A stretch of DNA of 64,000 nt from Flavobacterium undicola (GCF_009909155.2 NZ_JAAAPM020000004.1:62001-126000); one strand, 5' to 3'; shown: positions 17,968 to 27,920, numbered from the stretch's first letter. Numbers and translations are program-made. Notes: generated by a model from the letters alone, not told the origin.

Positions 17968-20900
17968 ATGCATAAAATCTGTATTTTTTTGGCGGTTTTA
18001 TTATGTGGTTTTGTATCACTAGCTCAGGTAAATCAACCAGTTCAAGATACAACAAAAAGAGAGTATTCATTAGGGAAAGTCCAAATAAAAGACCCTAAGA
18101 GTATTCTTTCGGCATATACCTATGACCCAAAAACAGACAGATATATTTATACTAGTTCTGTTAATGGATTTTCAATTAAGTATCCTCTTATTTTGACTCC
18201 TAGAGAATATGAAAACTTAGTTTTGAAAGAATCGATGAAAGATTATTTCAAAAAGAAGTCAGATGCAATTGATGGAAAAAAAGAAGGAAGTGAAGCCAAT
18301 AAAAAGGATTTGTTGCCTAGGTACTATGTGAAATCAGGTTTATTTGAATCTATTTTTGGAAGTAACACCATTGACGTAAAACCTACGGGTTCTGTTGAAA
18401 TGGATATGGGAGTACGATATACAAAACAAGACAATCCTTCGTTTTCTCCAAGAAACAGATCAAATCTTTCTTTTGACTTTGACCAGCGAATTAGCATGAG
18501 CTTGATGGGGAAAGTAGGAACTAGATTGAATGTAAATGCTAATTATGATACACAATCTACTTTTGCTTTTCAGAATTTACTAAAGTTAGATTATACACCA
18601 ACAGAAGACGATATTATCCAGAAAATTGAAGTTGGAAATGTGAGCATGCCTCTTAATAGTTCTTTAATTAGGGGAGCGCAGAGTTTGTTTGGGGTTAAGG
18701 CACAATTGCAATTTGGTAAAACGACAGTTACGGGTGTTTTTTCTGAACAAAAGTCGCAAACAAAAACAGTTGTTTCTCAAGGTGGTGGAACCATACAGAA
18801 TTATGATATTTATGCATTAGATTACGATAATGATAGACATTTTTTTCTATCTCAGTATTTTAGAAATAGATATGATACAGCATTAAAAAACTATCCTTTT
18901 ATAGATAGTAGGGTCCAAATAACCCGATTAGAAGTTTGGGTTACTAATAAACAAACCAGATTGAATACTACTTCTAATAATCTTAGAAACGTTATTGCTC
19001 TCCAGGATTTAGGAGAAGCGCAGTTGACAGGATTACCGGATAATGAAGTGGTAGTTTTAGATCCTTCCACAGGAATGTTTAATAATCCGGCAGATTCTCC
19101 AACCGATAATTCGAATAATAAATATAATCCTGCCCAAATTCAATCGGGTAATGGATTATTGAATTCAAATATTCGTGAAATTGCAACGGCAAATTCTGGT
19201 TTTAATAGTTCGGTGAGTGAAGGACAGGATTATTCGAAACTTGAGAATGCTCGAAAATTAACAACTAATGAGTATACTTACCATCCGCAATTAGGGTATA
19301 TCTCTTTACAACAAAGATTGTCAAATGATGAGATTTTGGCGGTAGCTTATGAATATACAATTGGAGACCAGGTGTATCAAGTAGGGGAATTTGGGAATGA
19401 TGGTGTCGATGCAACTCTTGTTACAGGTACACCACAATCAACTCAGGCAGTTGTTACACAGAGTTTGATTTTGAAAATGCTGAAAAGTAATTTAACCAAT
19501 GTCAAAAATCCAGTTTGGAACTTGATGATGAAAAATATTTATCAAATTCCAGGTGCTTATCAAGTAAAACAGGAAGATTTTAGATTTAATATTCTTTATA
19601 CTGATCCGTCACCTTTAAATTATATTTCTCCGGTAACAGGAAGTACATTTCCGCCAAGTCCATCACCAGAAAATAAAGTTGCAGAAACACCATTGTTGAA
19701 TGTTTTTAACTTAGATAAATTAAATTATAATAATGATCGTCAAACAGGTGGGGATGGATTTTTTGATTTCGTTCCCGGTTTAACGGTAGATTCTCAAAAT
19801 GGGCGTATCATTTTTACCACAAAAGAACCTTTTGGGGAATTACTTTTTAATAAGTTAAATGATCCTAATAATTCTAAAGATTATGACGATCCGGCAAATT
19901 ATAATGATAATCAAAGGAAATATGTTTTTAGGAGTATGTATCGCAATACTCAGTCGGGAGCATTGCAAGACAGTGATAAGAATAAGTTTTTACTAAGAGG
20001 AAAATACAAATCGTCTGCTGGTGATGGAATCCCAATTGGGGCTTACAATGTGCCTCAAGGTTCGGTTGTGGTTACTGCTGGAGGTAGAGTTCTAGTTGAG
20101 GGAGTAGATTATAGTGTGAATTATCAATTAGGACGTGTTCAAATTTTAGACCCTTCATTGCAGGCTTCTAATACTCCGATTAATGTTTCTCTCGAAAATA
20201 ATTCCATTTTTGGTCAACAAACCAGAAGATTTATGGGGGTAAATGTTGAGCATAAATTTTCGGATAATTTTACTTTAGGAGGTACCTTTTTAAAAATGAC
20301 TGAAAAGCCATTTACTCAAAAATCCAGTTATGGACAAGAATCGGTAAATAATACTATTTTTGGATTCAATACCAATTTCTCTACTGAGGTTCCGTTTTTT
20401 ACAAGATTGGTAAATATGCTTCCTAATATTGATACCGATGTTCCGTCGAATTTATCGGTAAGAGGGGAAATTGCATTTTTAAAACCGGATACTCCTAAAG
20501 CAGATCAATTTGAAGGAGAATCAACACTTTATGTTGATGATTTTGAAGGTTCGCAATCTACTATCGATATGCGTTCGGCCTATGCTTGGAGTTTGGCATC
20601 AACGCCTGAAGAGAATACTCGCAGTACTTATAATTTTAATGCGAAAGCCAATGATTTGACTTATGGTCATAAAAGAGCAAAATTAGCATGGTACACTATT
20701 GATCCTATCTTTTATGTTCAAAAACCATCTGGGATATCTAATGATGATATTTCGTTAAACTCAACCAGAAGAATTTATAGTGAAGAGTTGTATCCGTTAA
20801 CCGATATAGCGCAAGGACAAACACAAGTAATCAATACTTTGGATTTGACTTATTTGCCGTCAGAAAGAGGGCCGTATAATAATAATTCTAATTTTGGTTT

Positions 20901-23900
20901 AACTCCAAAAGATAATTTTGGGGGTATTATGCGTTCGCTGAGCTCAACTAATTTCGAACAAGGAAATGTGGAGTACATTCAGTTTTGGGTTTTAGATCCT
21001 TATGTGGGTAATGGAAAATCACAAGCTACTAATACGGGTAAAGTTTATTTTAACTTAGGAGAAATCTCCGAAGACATATTGAAGGATGGTAGAAAGCAAT
21101 ATGAGAATGGACTAGGGCCAGATCAAGTAAAGGTAAATCCACAACCAATTTGGGGAGATGTTCCTGCTTCGCAATCCTTAATATATGCTTTTGATGCAGA
21201 CGCAAACAATAGAAAGAATCAAGATGTTGGATTGGATGGTTTGACAAATAATGCTGAAGCTACTATTTATAATAATTTTGCTTCTGAACCGGATCCAGCT
21301 GCCGATGATTATACTTACTATCTTAATACTTCGGGAGGAGTAAAAGAGCGTTACAAAAATTATAATGGCGTAGATGGTAACTCGGCTGTTGATATAAATG
21401 ATCCTAATCGAGGCGCTTCGACTGTTCCAGATGTGGAAGACATAAATAGAGATAATACGATGAATACAATCAATGCTTATTATGAATATAGCATTGACAT
21501 GAAGCCTGGTATGCTAGTGGGGCAAAATTACGTAACCGATGTCAGAGAAACTCAAGCGACTTTGCCAAATGGGGAAGTGACTAGTGCAAGATGGATTCAG
21601 TTTAAAATTCCGGTTTCGTCACCTGAAAACACGATTGGTAATATTTCTGACTTTAGATCTATTCGTTTTATGCGAATGTTTATGACAGGTTTTGATGATG
21701 AAGTAACATTGCGTTTTGGAGCTTTAGATTTGGTACGAGGCGAATGGAGAAGATATACGAGTACCTTAGATCCTAATGATACTAACGTTGCCGATGATAA
21801 TACAGAATTGGATGTTACAGCGGTTAACGTTCAAGAAAACAACACAAAATGTCCAGTGAATTATGTTACTCCTCCAGGGGTGCAAAGAGAACAGTTGTAT
21901 AATAATAATACTTTGATTAATCAAAATGAGCAATCCTTGTCATTAAGAGTAGCGGGTGATGGTTTAGAGATTGATGATGCTAGAGCGGTTTTTAAAAATG
22001 TAAGTGTAGACATGCGTCAGTTTAAAAAACTGAAAATGTTTTTACACGCCGAATCTTTGAAAGGGCAAATTCCATTGGAAGACAATCAGATGGTTGGGTT
22101 TATACGTTTTGGTAATGATTTTACTCAAAATTTCTATCAAATTGAGATTCCTCTAAAGGTAACAAAAACTACAGATGGTAATTGTAAATATACTCCCGAA
22201 GAAGTTTGGCCTGAAGCCAATGAAATAGATTTAGCATTGTCTTTGTTAACCAAGTTAAAAATTAAAGCTATGGCAATAGATGCCAGTACGCTGCCATTGG
22301 ATGGAGTTTATTATTTAGATGATGATACAACTATTCCGGGAGATCCAGATGGACGTGATGGCGATAGTAAATTAAGATTGGGTATTAAAGGAAATCCTAA
22401 TTTCGGGATGGTGCGTACTTTGATGGTCGGAATTAAGAGTAATGAACCACATCAAGACCTGAAAGGAGAGGTTTGGTTCAATGAGCTTCGTTTAGCTGAT
22501 ATGGATAATCATGGTGGTATGGCTGCGGTGTTAAATGTAGATGCTAATTTTGCTGATTTTGCAACAGTTTCTGCAACTGGAAAAATGAGTACAGTAGGAT
22601 TTGGTACTATTGAACAAGGTCCAAATGAAAGAAGCAGAGAAGATATTCAACAATATAATATTGTGACCAATTTGAATTTAGGGAAATTGTTGCCTAATAA
22701 ATGGGGGATTAATTTACCTTTTAACTACAGCGTAGGCGAAGAAACTATTAAGCCGGAATACGATCCATTTAATCAGGATATTAAATTAAAGCAGCTTTTA
22801 AGTGAAACGGATGATGCTGATGTAAGAGCTAATTTGAAAAACAGAGCAATAGACTATACTAAGCGTACTAGTGTTAATTTTATTGGAGTAAGAAAGCAAA
22901 GAGGAGCTGAGCAAAAACCACATATTTATGATCCTGAGAATTTTACTTTTTCACAATCGTTTAATAAAGTAGAGCGCCATGATTATGAAATTGAAGACTA
23001 TCTTGATCAGCAAGCCAGTACTTCGGTTGATTATGCTTATACTTTTGATTCTAAAGCAGTAGAGCCTTTCAATAAAACGAAATTCATGAAGAAAAGTACT
23101 TATTGGAAGTTATTGAGCGATTTTAATTTTAATTATTTACCTTCTAATGTTACTTTTAATACTAATATTAATAGACAATACAATCGTCAACAGTATAGAC
23201 AGGTAGATAATGTTCCTGGACTTGAATTGAATCCATTGTACCGAAGAAATTTTGGTTTTAATTACAACTATGGTTTTAATTATAATTTGACTAAATCGTT
23301 GAAATTTAGTTATGCTGCTTCAACGAGCAACATTGTTAAGAATTATTTGGATCAAGATGACCAGCCTATAGCTGATTTCTCCATTTGGGATAGCTATTGG
23401 GATATTGGTGATCCAAATCGACATACACAGCAAATTATTTTAAATTACGATATTCCTATTAATAAGATTCCGCTGTTTAGTTTTGTAAAAGCGAATTATT
23501 CTTATACAGGTGATTATAGTTGGCAGAAATCAGCAAATGCTTTGTCTGAAATAGAAGTAGGTGGCTCGGCTTACAATTTAGGAAATACGGTTCAAAATGC
23601 TCGTACCAATACTTTGAACACTACTTTTAATATGGACATGTTGTATAAGTATTTAGGTTTGTCCAAAAAACCAAAAGTAGCAGCCAGAACTCCAGCTGTT
23701 GCCCCAAAACCAGGACAAAAAATTACTAATGTTGCTCCAAAACCGCAAGCACAAGGCAATGAATTTGTAGATGGATTGATGGGAGTTTTGACTAGTGTTA
23801 AGAATATTCAAATTAATTATTCGGAAAATAGTGGTACATTATTACCGGGATATACGCCGAGTATTGGATTCTTAGGTTCGTCCAGACCTTCATTAGGATT

Positions 23901-25197
23901 TATCTTTGGAAGTCAGGATGATGTAAGATATGAAGCTGCTAAAAATGGTTGGTTGACCAACTATCAGGAGTTTAATCAAAACTATACACAGGTGAGTAAT
24001 AAAGTATTAAGAGCTACTGCTAATGTCGATTTGTTTCCTGATTTGAAAATCGATTTGACAATGGACAGATCACTTTCTTCAAATTATTCTGAGCAATTCG
24101 ATGTGTCTGCTGATGGGACTTATAATTCGCGTTCTCCTTATAATTATGGAATGTTTTCTATTTCTACGGTGTTAATCAAGACTGCTTTCTCTCAAAGTGA
24201 TGAGAATGCTTCGGCTGCATTTGATGATTTTAGAACAAATAGACTTTTGGTAGCAAACCGATTGGCAACAGATCATTATGGAGCTGTAGTACCACGTTAT
24301 GATGCTTCAACTCTTCCAGCGGAAAATCCGAGTCTCCCGGAAACAGATTTAGCAAATCCTAATAACCCGGAGCGAAAAAGAATTATTTCGAATAATGGAT
24401 ATCCGATTGGATTTGGAAAAAACAATCAATCTGTTTTATTACCGGCATTTGTAGCGGCTTATACAGGAGTCGATGCTTCGGGTGTTTCTACCGGGATTTT
24501 TAGAAGTTTTCCAATTCCTAACTGGACAGTAAAATACAATGGTTTGATGCGTTACGGTTTGTTTAAAAAGAATTTCAAGCGGTTTTCTTTGCAACATAGC
24601 TATAGAGCGTCTTATACTATTAATCAATACCGATCTAATTTTGATTATGATAAAGACCCATCAGGAAAGGATGATAGTGGCAATTTTTACAATAAAACAA
24701 TTATGTCTAATGTGAATTTAGTGGAGCAATTTAGTCCTCTTGTTCGAATGGATTTTGAATTGAAAAACTCACTAAAAGTGCTTACTGAAATTAAAAAAGA
24801 CCGCGCTTTGTCGATGAGTTTTGATAATAATTTATTAACCGAAGTAAAAGGAATTGAATACATAGTAGGTTTAGGATATCGTTTTAAGAATGTTGTTTTT
24901 TCTTCAAGACTGGCTGATAATCCTACTGGAGTTATTAAAGGAGATATCAATGTGAAAGCCGATTTGTCGTATAGAAACAATCAAACCATAGTGCGTTATT
25001 TAGATTATGATAACAACCAATTAGCAGGGGGGCAAAATTTATGGTCTTTGAAATTAACGGCTGATTATTCATTTAGTAAAAACCTAACGGCTATTTTCTA
25101 TTACGATCATTCATTCTCTAAAGCAGTGATATCGACTTCGTTTCCTATAACTAATATTCGATCCGGATTTACACTTCGATACAATTTTGGGAATTAA
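17968..25197 (+). CDS. sprA: Gliding motility protein SprA, outer-membrane translocon of type IX secretion
   Basis: This giant protein of 2409 residues matches the size of known SprA (about 2400). A signal peptide covers residues 1-20 (MHKICIFLAVLLCGFVSLAQ). In F. johnsoniae SprA forms a very large single-chain outer-membrane beta-barrel through which type IX secretion cargo, including gliding adhesins, passes. Visible traits fit this: many alternating beta segments, Asn/Tyr/Asp-rich loops, repeated GR-containing strands (GGRVLVEGVDYSVNYQLGRVQI) and an aromatic C-terminal strand (SGFTLRYNFGN). The reading frame is intact. It follows ruvA closely and a separate -7 box precedes gcvH. Partner T9SS genes (sprE, gldKLMN, sprT) are not in this window. 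Confidence 0.95.
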   Translation: MHKICIFLAVLLCGFVSLAQVNQPVQDTTKREYSLGKVQIKDPKSILSAYTYDPKTDRYIYTSSVNGFSIKYPLILTPREYENLVLKESMKDYFKKKSDAIDGKKEGSEANKKDLLPRYYVKSGLFESIFGSNTIDVKPTGSVEMDMGVRYTKQDNPSFSPRNRSNLSFDFDQRISMSLMGKVGTRLNVNANYDTQSTFAFQNLLKLDYTPTEDDIIQKIEVGNVSMPLNSSLIRGAQSLFGVKAQLQFGKTTVTGVFSEQKSQTKTVVSQGGGTIQNYDIYALDYDNDRHFFLSQYFRNRYDTALKNYPFIDSRVQITRLEVWVTNKQTRLNTTSNNLRNVIALQDLGEAQLTGLPDNEVVVLDPSTGMFNNPADSPTDNSNNKYNPAQIQSGNGLLNSNIREIATANSGFNSSVSEGQDYSKLENARKLTTNEYTYHPQLGYISLQQRLSNDEILAVAYEYTIGDQVYQVGEFGNDGVDATLVTGTPQSTQAVVTQSLILKMLKSNLTNVKNPVWNLMMKNIYQIPGAYQVKQEDFRFNILYTDPSPLNYISPVTGSTFPPSPSPENKVAETPLLNVFNLDKLNYNNDRQTGGDGFFDFVPGLTVDSQNGRIIFTTKEPFGELLFNKLNDPNNSKDYDDPANYNDNQRKYVFRSMYRNTQSGALQDSDKNKFLLRGKYKSSAGDGIPIGAYNVPQGSVVVTAGGRVLVEGVDYSVNYQLGRVQILDPSLQASNTPINVSLENNSIFGQQTRRFMGVNVEHKFSDNFTLGGTFLKMTEKPFTQKSSYGQESVNNTIFGFNTNFSTEVPFFTRLVNMLPNIDTDVPSNLSVRGEIAFLKPDTPKADQFEGESTLYVDDFEGSQSTIDMRSAYAWSLASTPEENTRSTYNFNAKANDLTYGHKRAKLAWYTIDPIFYVQKPSGISNDDISLNSTRRIYSEELYPLTDIAQGQTQVINTLDLTYLPSERGPYNNNSNFGLTPKDNFGGIMRSLSSTNFEQGNVEYIQFWVLDPYVGNGKSQATNTGKVYFNLGEISEDILKDGRKQYENGLGPDQVKVNPQPIWGDVPASQSLIYAFDADANNRKNQDVGLDGLTNNAEATIYNNFASEPDPAADDYTYYLNTSGGVKERYKNYNGVDGNSAVDINDPNRGASTVPDVEDINRDNTMNTINAYYEYSIDMKPGMLVGQNYVTDVRETQATLPNGEVTSARWIQFKIPVSSPENTIGNISDFRSIRFMRMFMTGFDDEVTLRFGALDLVRGEWRRYTSTLDPNDTNVADDNTELDVTAVNVQENNTKCPVNYVTPPGVQREQLYNNNTLINQNEQSLSLRVAGDGLEIDDARAVFKNVSVDMRQFKKLKMFLHAESLKGQIPLEDNQMVGFIRFGNDFTQNFYQIEIPLKVTKTTDGNCKYTPEEVWPEANEIDLALSLLTKLKIKAMAIDASTLPLDGVYYLDDDTTIPGDPDGRDGDSKLRLGIKGNPNFGMVRTLMVGIKSNEPHQDLKGEVWFNELRLADMDNHGGMAAVLNVDANFADFATVSATGKMSTVGFGTIEQGPNERSREDIQQYNIVTNLNLGKLLPNKWGINLPFNYSVGEETIKPEYDPFNQDIKLKQLLSETDDADVRANLKNRAIDYTKRTSVNFIGVRKQRGAEQKPHIYDPENFTFSQSFNKVERHDYEIEDYLDQQASTSVDYAYTFDSKAVEPFNKTKFMKKSTYWKLLSDFNFNYLPSNVTFNTNINRQYNRQQYRQVDNVPGLELNPLYRRNFGFNYNYGFNYNLTKSLKFSYAASTSNIVKNYLDQDDQPIADFSIWDSYWDIGDPNRHTQQIILNYDIPINKIPLFSFVKANYSYTGDYSWQKSANALSEIEVGGSAYNLGNTVQNARTNTLNTTFNMDMLYKYLGLSKKPKVAARTPAVAPKPGQKITNVAPKPQAQGNEFVDGLMGVLTSVKNIQINYSENSGTLLPGYTPSIGFLGSSRPSLGFIFGSQDDVRYEAAKNGWLTNYQEFNQNYTQVSNKVLRATANVDLFPDLKIDLTMDRSLSSNYSEQFDVSADGTYNSRSPYNYGMFSISTVLIKTAFSQSDENASAAFDDFRTNRLLVANRLATDHYGAVVPRYDASTLPAENPSLPETDLANPNNPERKRIISNNGYPIGFGKNNQSVLLPAFVAAYTGVDASGVSTGIFRSFPIPNWTVKYNGLMRYGLFKKNFKRFSLQHSYRASYTINQYRSNFDYDKDPSGKDDSGNFYNKTIMSNVNLVEQFSPLVRMDFELKNSLKVLTEIKKDRALSMSFDNNLLTEVKGIEYIVGLGYRFKNVVFSSRLADNPTGVIKGDINVKADLSYRNNQTIVRYLDYDNNQLAGGQNLWSLKLTADYSFSKNLTAIFYYDHSFSKAVISTSFPITNIRSGFTLRYNFGN

Positions 25198-25234
25198 TTT
25201 CTTGAATCTCGATAAGATTTAATTCGAAGATTGT

Positions 25235-25242
25235 TACATTTG
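25235..25242 (+). promoter_or_regulatory. -7 box upstream of gcvH
   Basis: TACATTTG matches TAnnTTTG and lies 38 bases before the gcvH ATG. No good TTG element is at the normal spacing. Confidence 0.45.
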
Positions 25243-25280
25243 CCAAAAAAAACAATTATCATATATCAATTACTATTATT

Positions 25281-25661
25281 ATGAGTATACCAGCAAGTTT
25301 AAAGTACACTAAAGATCATGAATGGGTAAGTTTAGAAGGAGATATTGCAACAGTAGGAATTACACATTTTGCTCAAAAAGAGTTGGGTGATATTGTCTAT
25401 GTTGAAGTGGAAACTTTAGATCAAACACTTGAAAAAGATGAAGTTTTTGGTACTGTTGAAGCAGTAAAAACAGTATCTGATTTGTTTCTTCCTTTGTCAG
25501 GAGAAATTGTTGAATTCAATACTGGATTAGAAGATGCTCCAGAATTAGTAAATTCAGATCCTTATGGTGCTGGATGGATGATAAAAATTAAAGTTTCAGA
25601 TTTAGCTGAATTCGATACTTTATTAACTGCTGAAGGCTATAAAGAACTTATAGGTGCTTAA
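25281..25661 (+). CDS. gcvH: Glycine cleavage system H protein
   Basis: This 126-residue lipoyl carrier shuttles the aminomethyl group between the P, T and L proteins of the glycine cleavage system. The lipoylated lysine is in the motif [11 protein letters not shown] ([19 protein letters not shown]), near residue 62. The N-terminus ([12 protein letters not shown]) and the [14 protein letters not shown] segment are typical. Length is normal. No other gcv genes are nearby. It overlaps the next gene by 8 bases, so it is coupled to a VanZ-like membrane protein, an arrangement often seen in Flavobacteriia. Confidence 0.95.
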   Translation: MSIPASLKYTKDHEWVSLEGDIATVGITHFAQKELGDIVYVEVETLDQTLEKDEVFGTVEAVKTVSDLFLPLSGEIVEFNTGLEDAPELVNSDPYGAGWMIKIKVSDLAEFDTLLTAEGYKELIGA

Positions 25662-26031
25662 GAAAATTTGTTTAGGTGCTGCTTTGTCTTGGACAGGAAT
25701 TATTTTGTATTTGTGTTTAATTAAGGCAAGTAATCTTCCCAGTGTCGATATTATCTACCTTGATAAATTCGTTCACGCTTTTTTTCATTTTGTTTTTAGT
25801 CTATTGTGGTTTTTAGTACTTCGATTTTATTATAAAAATCAAAGTAGTACGAGGCTTTTGGGGATTGTTTTTTTTATCTCTCTCTCTTTTGGGATTACAA
25901 TAGAACTATTTCAGACATTTTTTACTATTTCAAGAAATGGAGATGTAATAGATGTTTTATCTAATACAACGGGTGCTTTGTTAGCAATTTTAATTCTTAC
26001 ACTTTTAGATAAGAAAAGGCTTTTTGTATAA
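25654..26031 (+). CDS. VanZ-like membrane protein
   Basis: This 125-residue protein has four hydrophobic segments: about 7-25, 35-58, 66-86 and 100-119. VanZ-like features are D38/H42 in [18 protein letters not shown], and [31 protein letters not shown]. The GTG start at 25654 lies inside the end of gcvH; no ATG gives a sensible N-terminus. VanZ proteins are linked to glycopeptide tolerance in some Gram-positives, but the general biochemical role of the family is unclear. Linkage to gcvH suggests shared transcription, not shared function. A terminator follows. Confidence 0.82.
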   Translation: MLKKICLGAALSWTGIILYLCLIKASNLPSVDIIYLDKFVHAFFHFVFSLLWFLVLRFYYKNQSSTRLLGIVFFISLSFGITIELFQTFFTISRNGDVIDVLSNTTGALLAILILTLLDKKRLFV

Positions 26032-26044
26032 AAACTAAATAAAG

Positions 26045-26069
26045 AATCCTGCTAAGGCGGGATTTTTTT
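26045..26069 (+). terminator. Terminator after the VanZ-like gene
   Basis: An imperfect stem AATCCTGC / GCGGGATT is followed by a T-run. Confidence 0.8.
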
Positions 26070-26105
26070 ATTGTTTATTTTAAACATATGTATCCCAGAA
26101 TTTTT

Positions 26106-26184
26106 TAGCCCTGATGGAAGCGGCATACTTTAATACCAGGGTTTGGTATTAAAGATATAGCGGACAGCAGGAATAGCTACTGAT
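26106..26184 (+). ncRNA. Structured repeat or RNA-like element upstream of trxA
   Basis: A perfect 10-base stem (26128-26137 with 26145-26154, seven-base loop) sits inside flanks reading AGCCCTGATGGAAGCGGCAT on the left and AGATATAGCGGACAGCAGG, then AATAGCT on the right. I recall very similar flanks with differing internal hairpins from many Flavobacterium intergenic regions. It could be a Rfam-type motif such as Flavo-1, but I cannot confirm that from memory. The strand is uncertain. It fills most of the 282-base gap between the VanZ-like gene and trxA. Confidence 0.5.
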
Positions 26185-26250
26185 AATAATTAACAATACA
26201 TTAATAGCCAAAACTAATTTTGGAATGGTGTTTTGTTAGTTTTTAATTTC

Positions 26251-26258
26251 TAAATTTG
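26251..26258 (+). promoter_or_regulatory. -7 box upstream of trxA
   Basis: TAAATTTG fits TAnnTTTG and lies 55 bases before the ATG. A TTG at 26233-26235 is somewhat too close (15-base spacer). Confidence 0.45.
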
Positions 26259-26313
26259 CATAGTGTTTAAGGAATTAAAGACTTTATATTTATAAATTTT
26301 AAATAAAAAAAAT

Positions 26314-26631
26314 ATGGCATTAGCAATAACAGACGCTACTTTTGAAGAAGTAGTTTTGAAATCAGATAAACCAGTTATGGTAGATTTTTGGGCAGCATGG
26401 TGTGGACCTTGTAGAATGGTTGGGCCAATCATTGACGAATTGAGTACTGAATACGACGGAAAAGTGGTAGTTGGGAAAGTTGATGTTGATGCAAACCAAG
26501 AATTTGCTGCAAAATACGGAGTGAGAAACATACCTACAGTATTGGTTTTTCATAACGGAGAAGTCGTAGGAAAACAAGTAGGAGTTGCTCCGAAACAAAC
26601 TTACGCAGATAGTTTAGACGCTTTGTTGTAA
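26314..26631 (+). CDS. trxA: Thioredoxin
   Basis: This 105-residue classical thioredoxin reduces protein disulfides in the cytosol, taking electrons from thioredoxin reductase. The active site W29-C30-G-P-C33 is intact in VDFWAAWCGPCRMVGP. The buried Asp and the cis-proline (NIPT near residue 73) are present, and the end (VGVAPKQTYADSLDALL) is normal. There is no signal peptide. It is monocistronic between its own -7 box and a terminator at 26656, with the structured element at 26106-26184 upstream. Confidence 0.96.
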   Translation: MALAITDATFEEVVLKSDKPVMVDFWAAWCGPCRMVGPIIDELSTEYDGKVVVGKVDVDANQEFAAKYGVRNIPTVLVFHNGEVVGKQVGVAPKQTYADSLDALL

Positions 26632-26655
26632 TCGTAAGATTATGATTTATATGAG

Positions 26656-26687
26656 AAAAAGGTTTGGCGAAAGTCAAGCCTTTTTTT
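26656..26687 (+). terminator. Terminator after trxA
   Basis: An imperfect stem AAAAGGTTTG / CAAGCCTTTT is followed by T residues. Confidence 0.8.
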
Positions 26688-26700
26688 CTATAATTAATTC

Positions 26701-26737
26701 AAACCCGACAGTTTTTTAAAAGCGGTCGGGTTTTTCT
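26701..26737 (+). terminator. Second hairpin between trxA and the DUF58 gene
   Basis: Stem AAACCCGAC / GTCGGGTTT around a 15-base loop is followed by a T-run. It ends just before the -7 box of the next gene. Confidence 0.75.
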
Positions 26738-26744
26738 TTTTTGT

Positions 26745-26752
26745 TATCTTTG
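26745..26752 (+). promoter_or_regulatory. -7 box of the DUF58 gene, four bases before its ATG
   Basis: TATCTTTG matches TAnnTTTG and the ATG is at 26757. As with ruvB, the message would be leaderless or have a very short leader. Confidence 0.5.
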
Positions 26753-26756
26753 AGAG

Positions 26757-27683
26757 ATGAAGATTGAATCGCAAATAGGGAAAATTTCCAGTTTTCAGCA
26801 TCTGGAGTTGTTAGCAAACCAAGTGGTGGAAGGTTTTATTTCGGGCATGCATAAAAGTCCGTTTCATGGTTTTTCGGCAGAGTTTGCTGAACATAAGGTG
26901 TATAATGCAGGTGAAAGCACCAAACATATCGATTGGAAACTGTTTGCCAAAACAGATCGATTGTACACCAAGCAATTTGAAGAAGAAACCAACTTGCGTT
27001 GTCATATTATTATCGATAATTCTTCGTCGATGCATTATCCGAAATTAAATGGGAATCAGGATTTTTATGAAAACAAAATAGGATTTTCTGTTTTGGCTTC
27101 AGCCGTTTTGATGAATCTTTTAAAGAAACAACGTGATGCAGTAGGGCTAAGTGTGTTTTCGGATACTTATGAATACTACGCGCCCGAAAAAGGCAGTGAT
27201 CGTCATCATAGAATGGTATTAAACGCTCTGGAGAATTTATTAAAAGAACCAGTTGTTAGTAAAACTACCGATACGATTACTTTTTTACATCAGATAGCCG
27301 AGAAGATTCACCGTCGTTCGATGATTATTTTGTTTACTGATATGTTTCAAACTGGAGAAGAGGAGCGTTTGTTGAATGCTTTGCAACATTTAAAATACAA
27401 TAAACATAAAGTGGTTTTGTTTCATGTAGTAGATGGAAAAACGGAACTTAATTTTGACTTTGATAATGCCCCACGGAAATTTATTGATGTAGAAACTAAG
27501 GAAGAAATAGTTGTTTTTGCTGATAATGTCAAGGAAGAATATGAAAAACAGGCTTCTTTATACTTTAAAAAGTTAGCTTTAAGTTGTGCTCAAAACAAAA
27601 TCAAGTACGTTCCGGTAAGTGTTAGGGAAAATTTCGAAAAAATAGTGTTGACTTATTTGGTTGAAAAACAAAACTTTGGCTAG
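26757..27683 (+). CDS. DUF58 domain protein with a VWA-like fold
   Basis: This 308-residue cytosolic protein has the DUF58 core in SPFHGFSAEFAEHKVYNAGESTKHIDWKLFAKTDRLYTKQFEEETN (about 38-82), read here as the family hallmark. A VWA/MIDAS-like region with DNSSSMHY (D-x-S-x-S) and a later IILFTDMF strand follow. Such proteins usually act with a MoxR AAA ATPase in a chaperone-like or metal-insertion role, and with BatA/BatB-type proteins. No moxR or bat gene lies next to it here, so it is an orphan copy or its partners are elsewhere. It is a single gene. Confidence 0.88.
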   Translation: MKIESQIGKISSFQHLELLANQVVEGFISGMHKSPFHGFSAEFAEHKVYNAGESTKHIDWKLFAKTDRLYTKQFEEETNLRCHIIIDNSSSMHYPKLNGNQDFYENKIGFSVLASAVLMNLLKKQRDAVGLSVFSDTYEYYAPEKGSDRHHRMVLNALENLLKEPVVSKTTDTITFLHQIAEKIHRRSMIILFTDMFQTGEEERLLNALQHLKYNKHKVVLFHVVDGKTELNFDFDNAPRKFIDVETKEEIVVFADNVKEEYEKQASLYFKKLALSCAQNKIKYVPVSVRENFEKIVLTYLVEKQNFG

Positions 27684-27721
27684 ATAGTAGAAAAATATAT
27701 TATTATTTTTAATAAAAACAC

Positions 27722-27751
27722 TTGTGTAAACAGAAATCTATTGTATCTTTG
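27722..27751 (+). promoter_or_regulatory. Promoter of the first tRNA-Asp gene
   Basis: TTG (27722-27724), exactly 19 bases, then TATCTTTG (27744-27751) is a full match to the Bacteroidetes sigma-A consensus. The tRNA begins 18 bases further on. Confidence 0.8.
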
Positions 27752-27769
27752 CCACCGCAATAAAGCAGA

Positions 27770-27843
27770 GGTTTGGTAGTTCAGTTGGTTAGAATACATG
27801 CCTGTCACGCATGGGGTCGCGGGTTCGAGTCCCGTCCAGACCG
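27770..27843 (+). tRNA. tRNA-Asp (GTC)
   Basis: This is a 74-base cloverleaf. The acceptor stem is GGTTTGG / CCAGACC with discriminator G, the anticodon stem CATGC / GCATG with loop CTGTCAC (anticodon GTC), and the T arm GCGGG-TTCGAGT-CCCGT. The 3' CCA is not encoded. It is identical to the copy at 28097-28170. Confidence 0.97.
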
Positions 27844-27854
27844 CTAATATTGGG

Positions 27855-27885
27855 AAAGCCTTTCGTAACTGAAAGGCTTTTTTTT
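27855..27885 (+). terminator. Terminator after the first tRNA-Asp
   Basis: Stem AAAGCCTTTC / GAAAGGCTTT with a 6-base loop is followed by a T-run. Confidence 0.9.
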
Positions 27886-27920
27886 CCACTATACGGTATA
27901 TAAAGCTAGTTGTGTTGTTT

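Noticed and set aside
17690..18070. Minus-strand frame of 126 codons across the ruvA-sprA junction
   Set aside because: It is antisense to two clear genes and has no family features; a shadow frame.
27680..27889. Minus-strand frame reading AVWTGLEPATPCVTGMYSNQLNYQTSALL
   Set aside because: It is the antisense of tRNA-Asp, a well-known false protein in databases. The same holds for 28040-28240.
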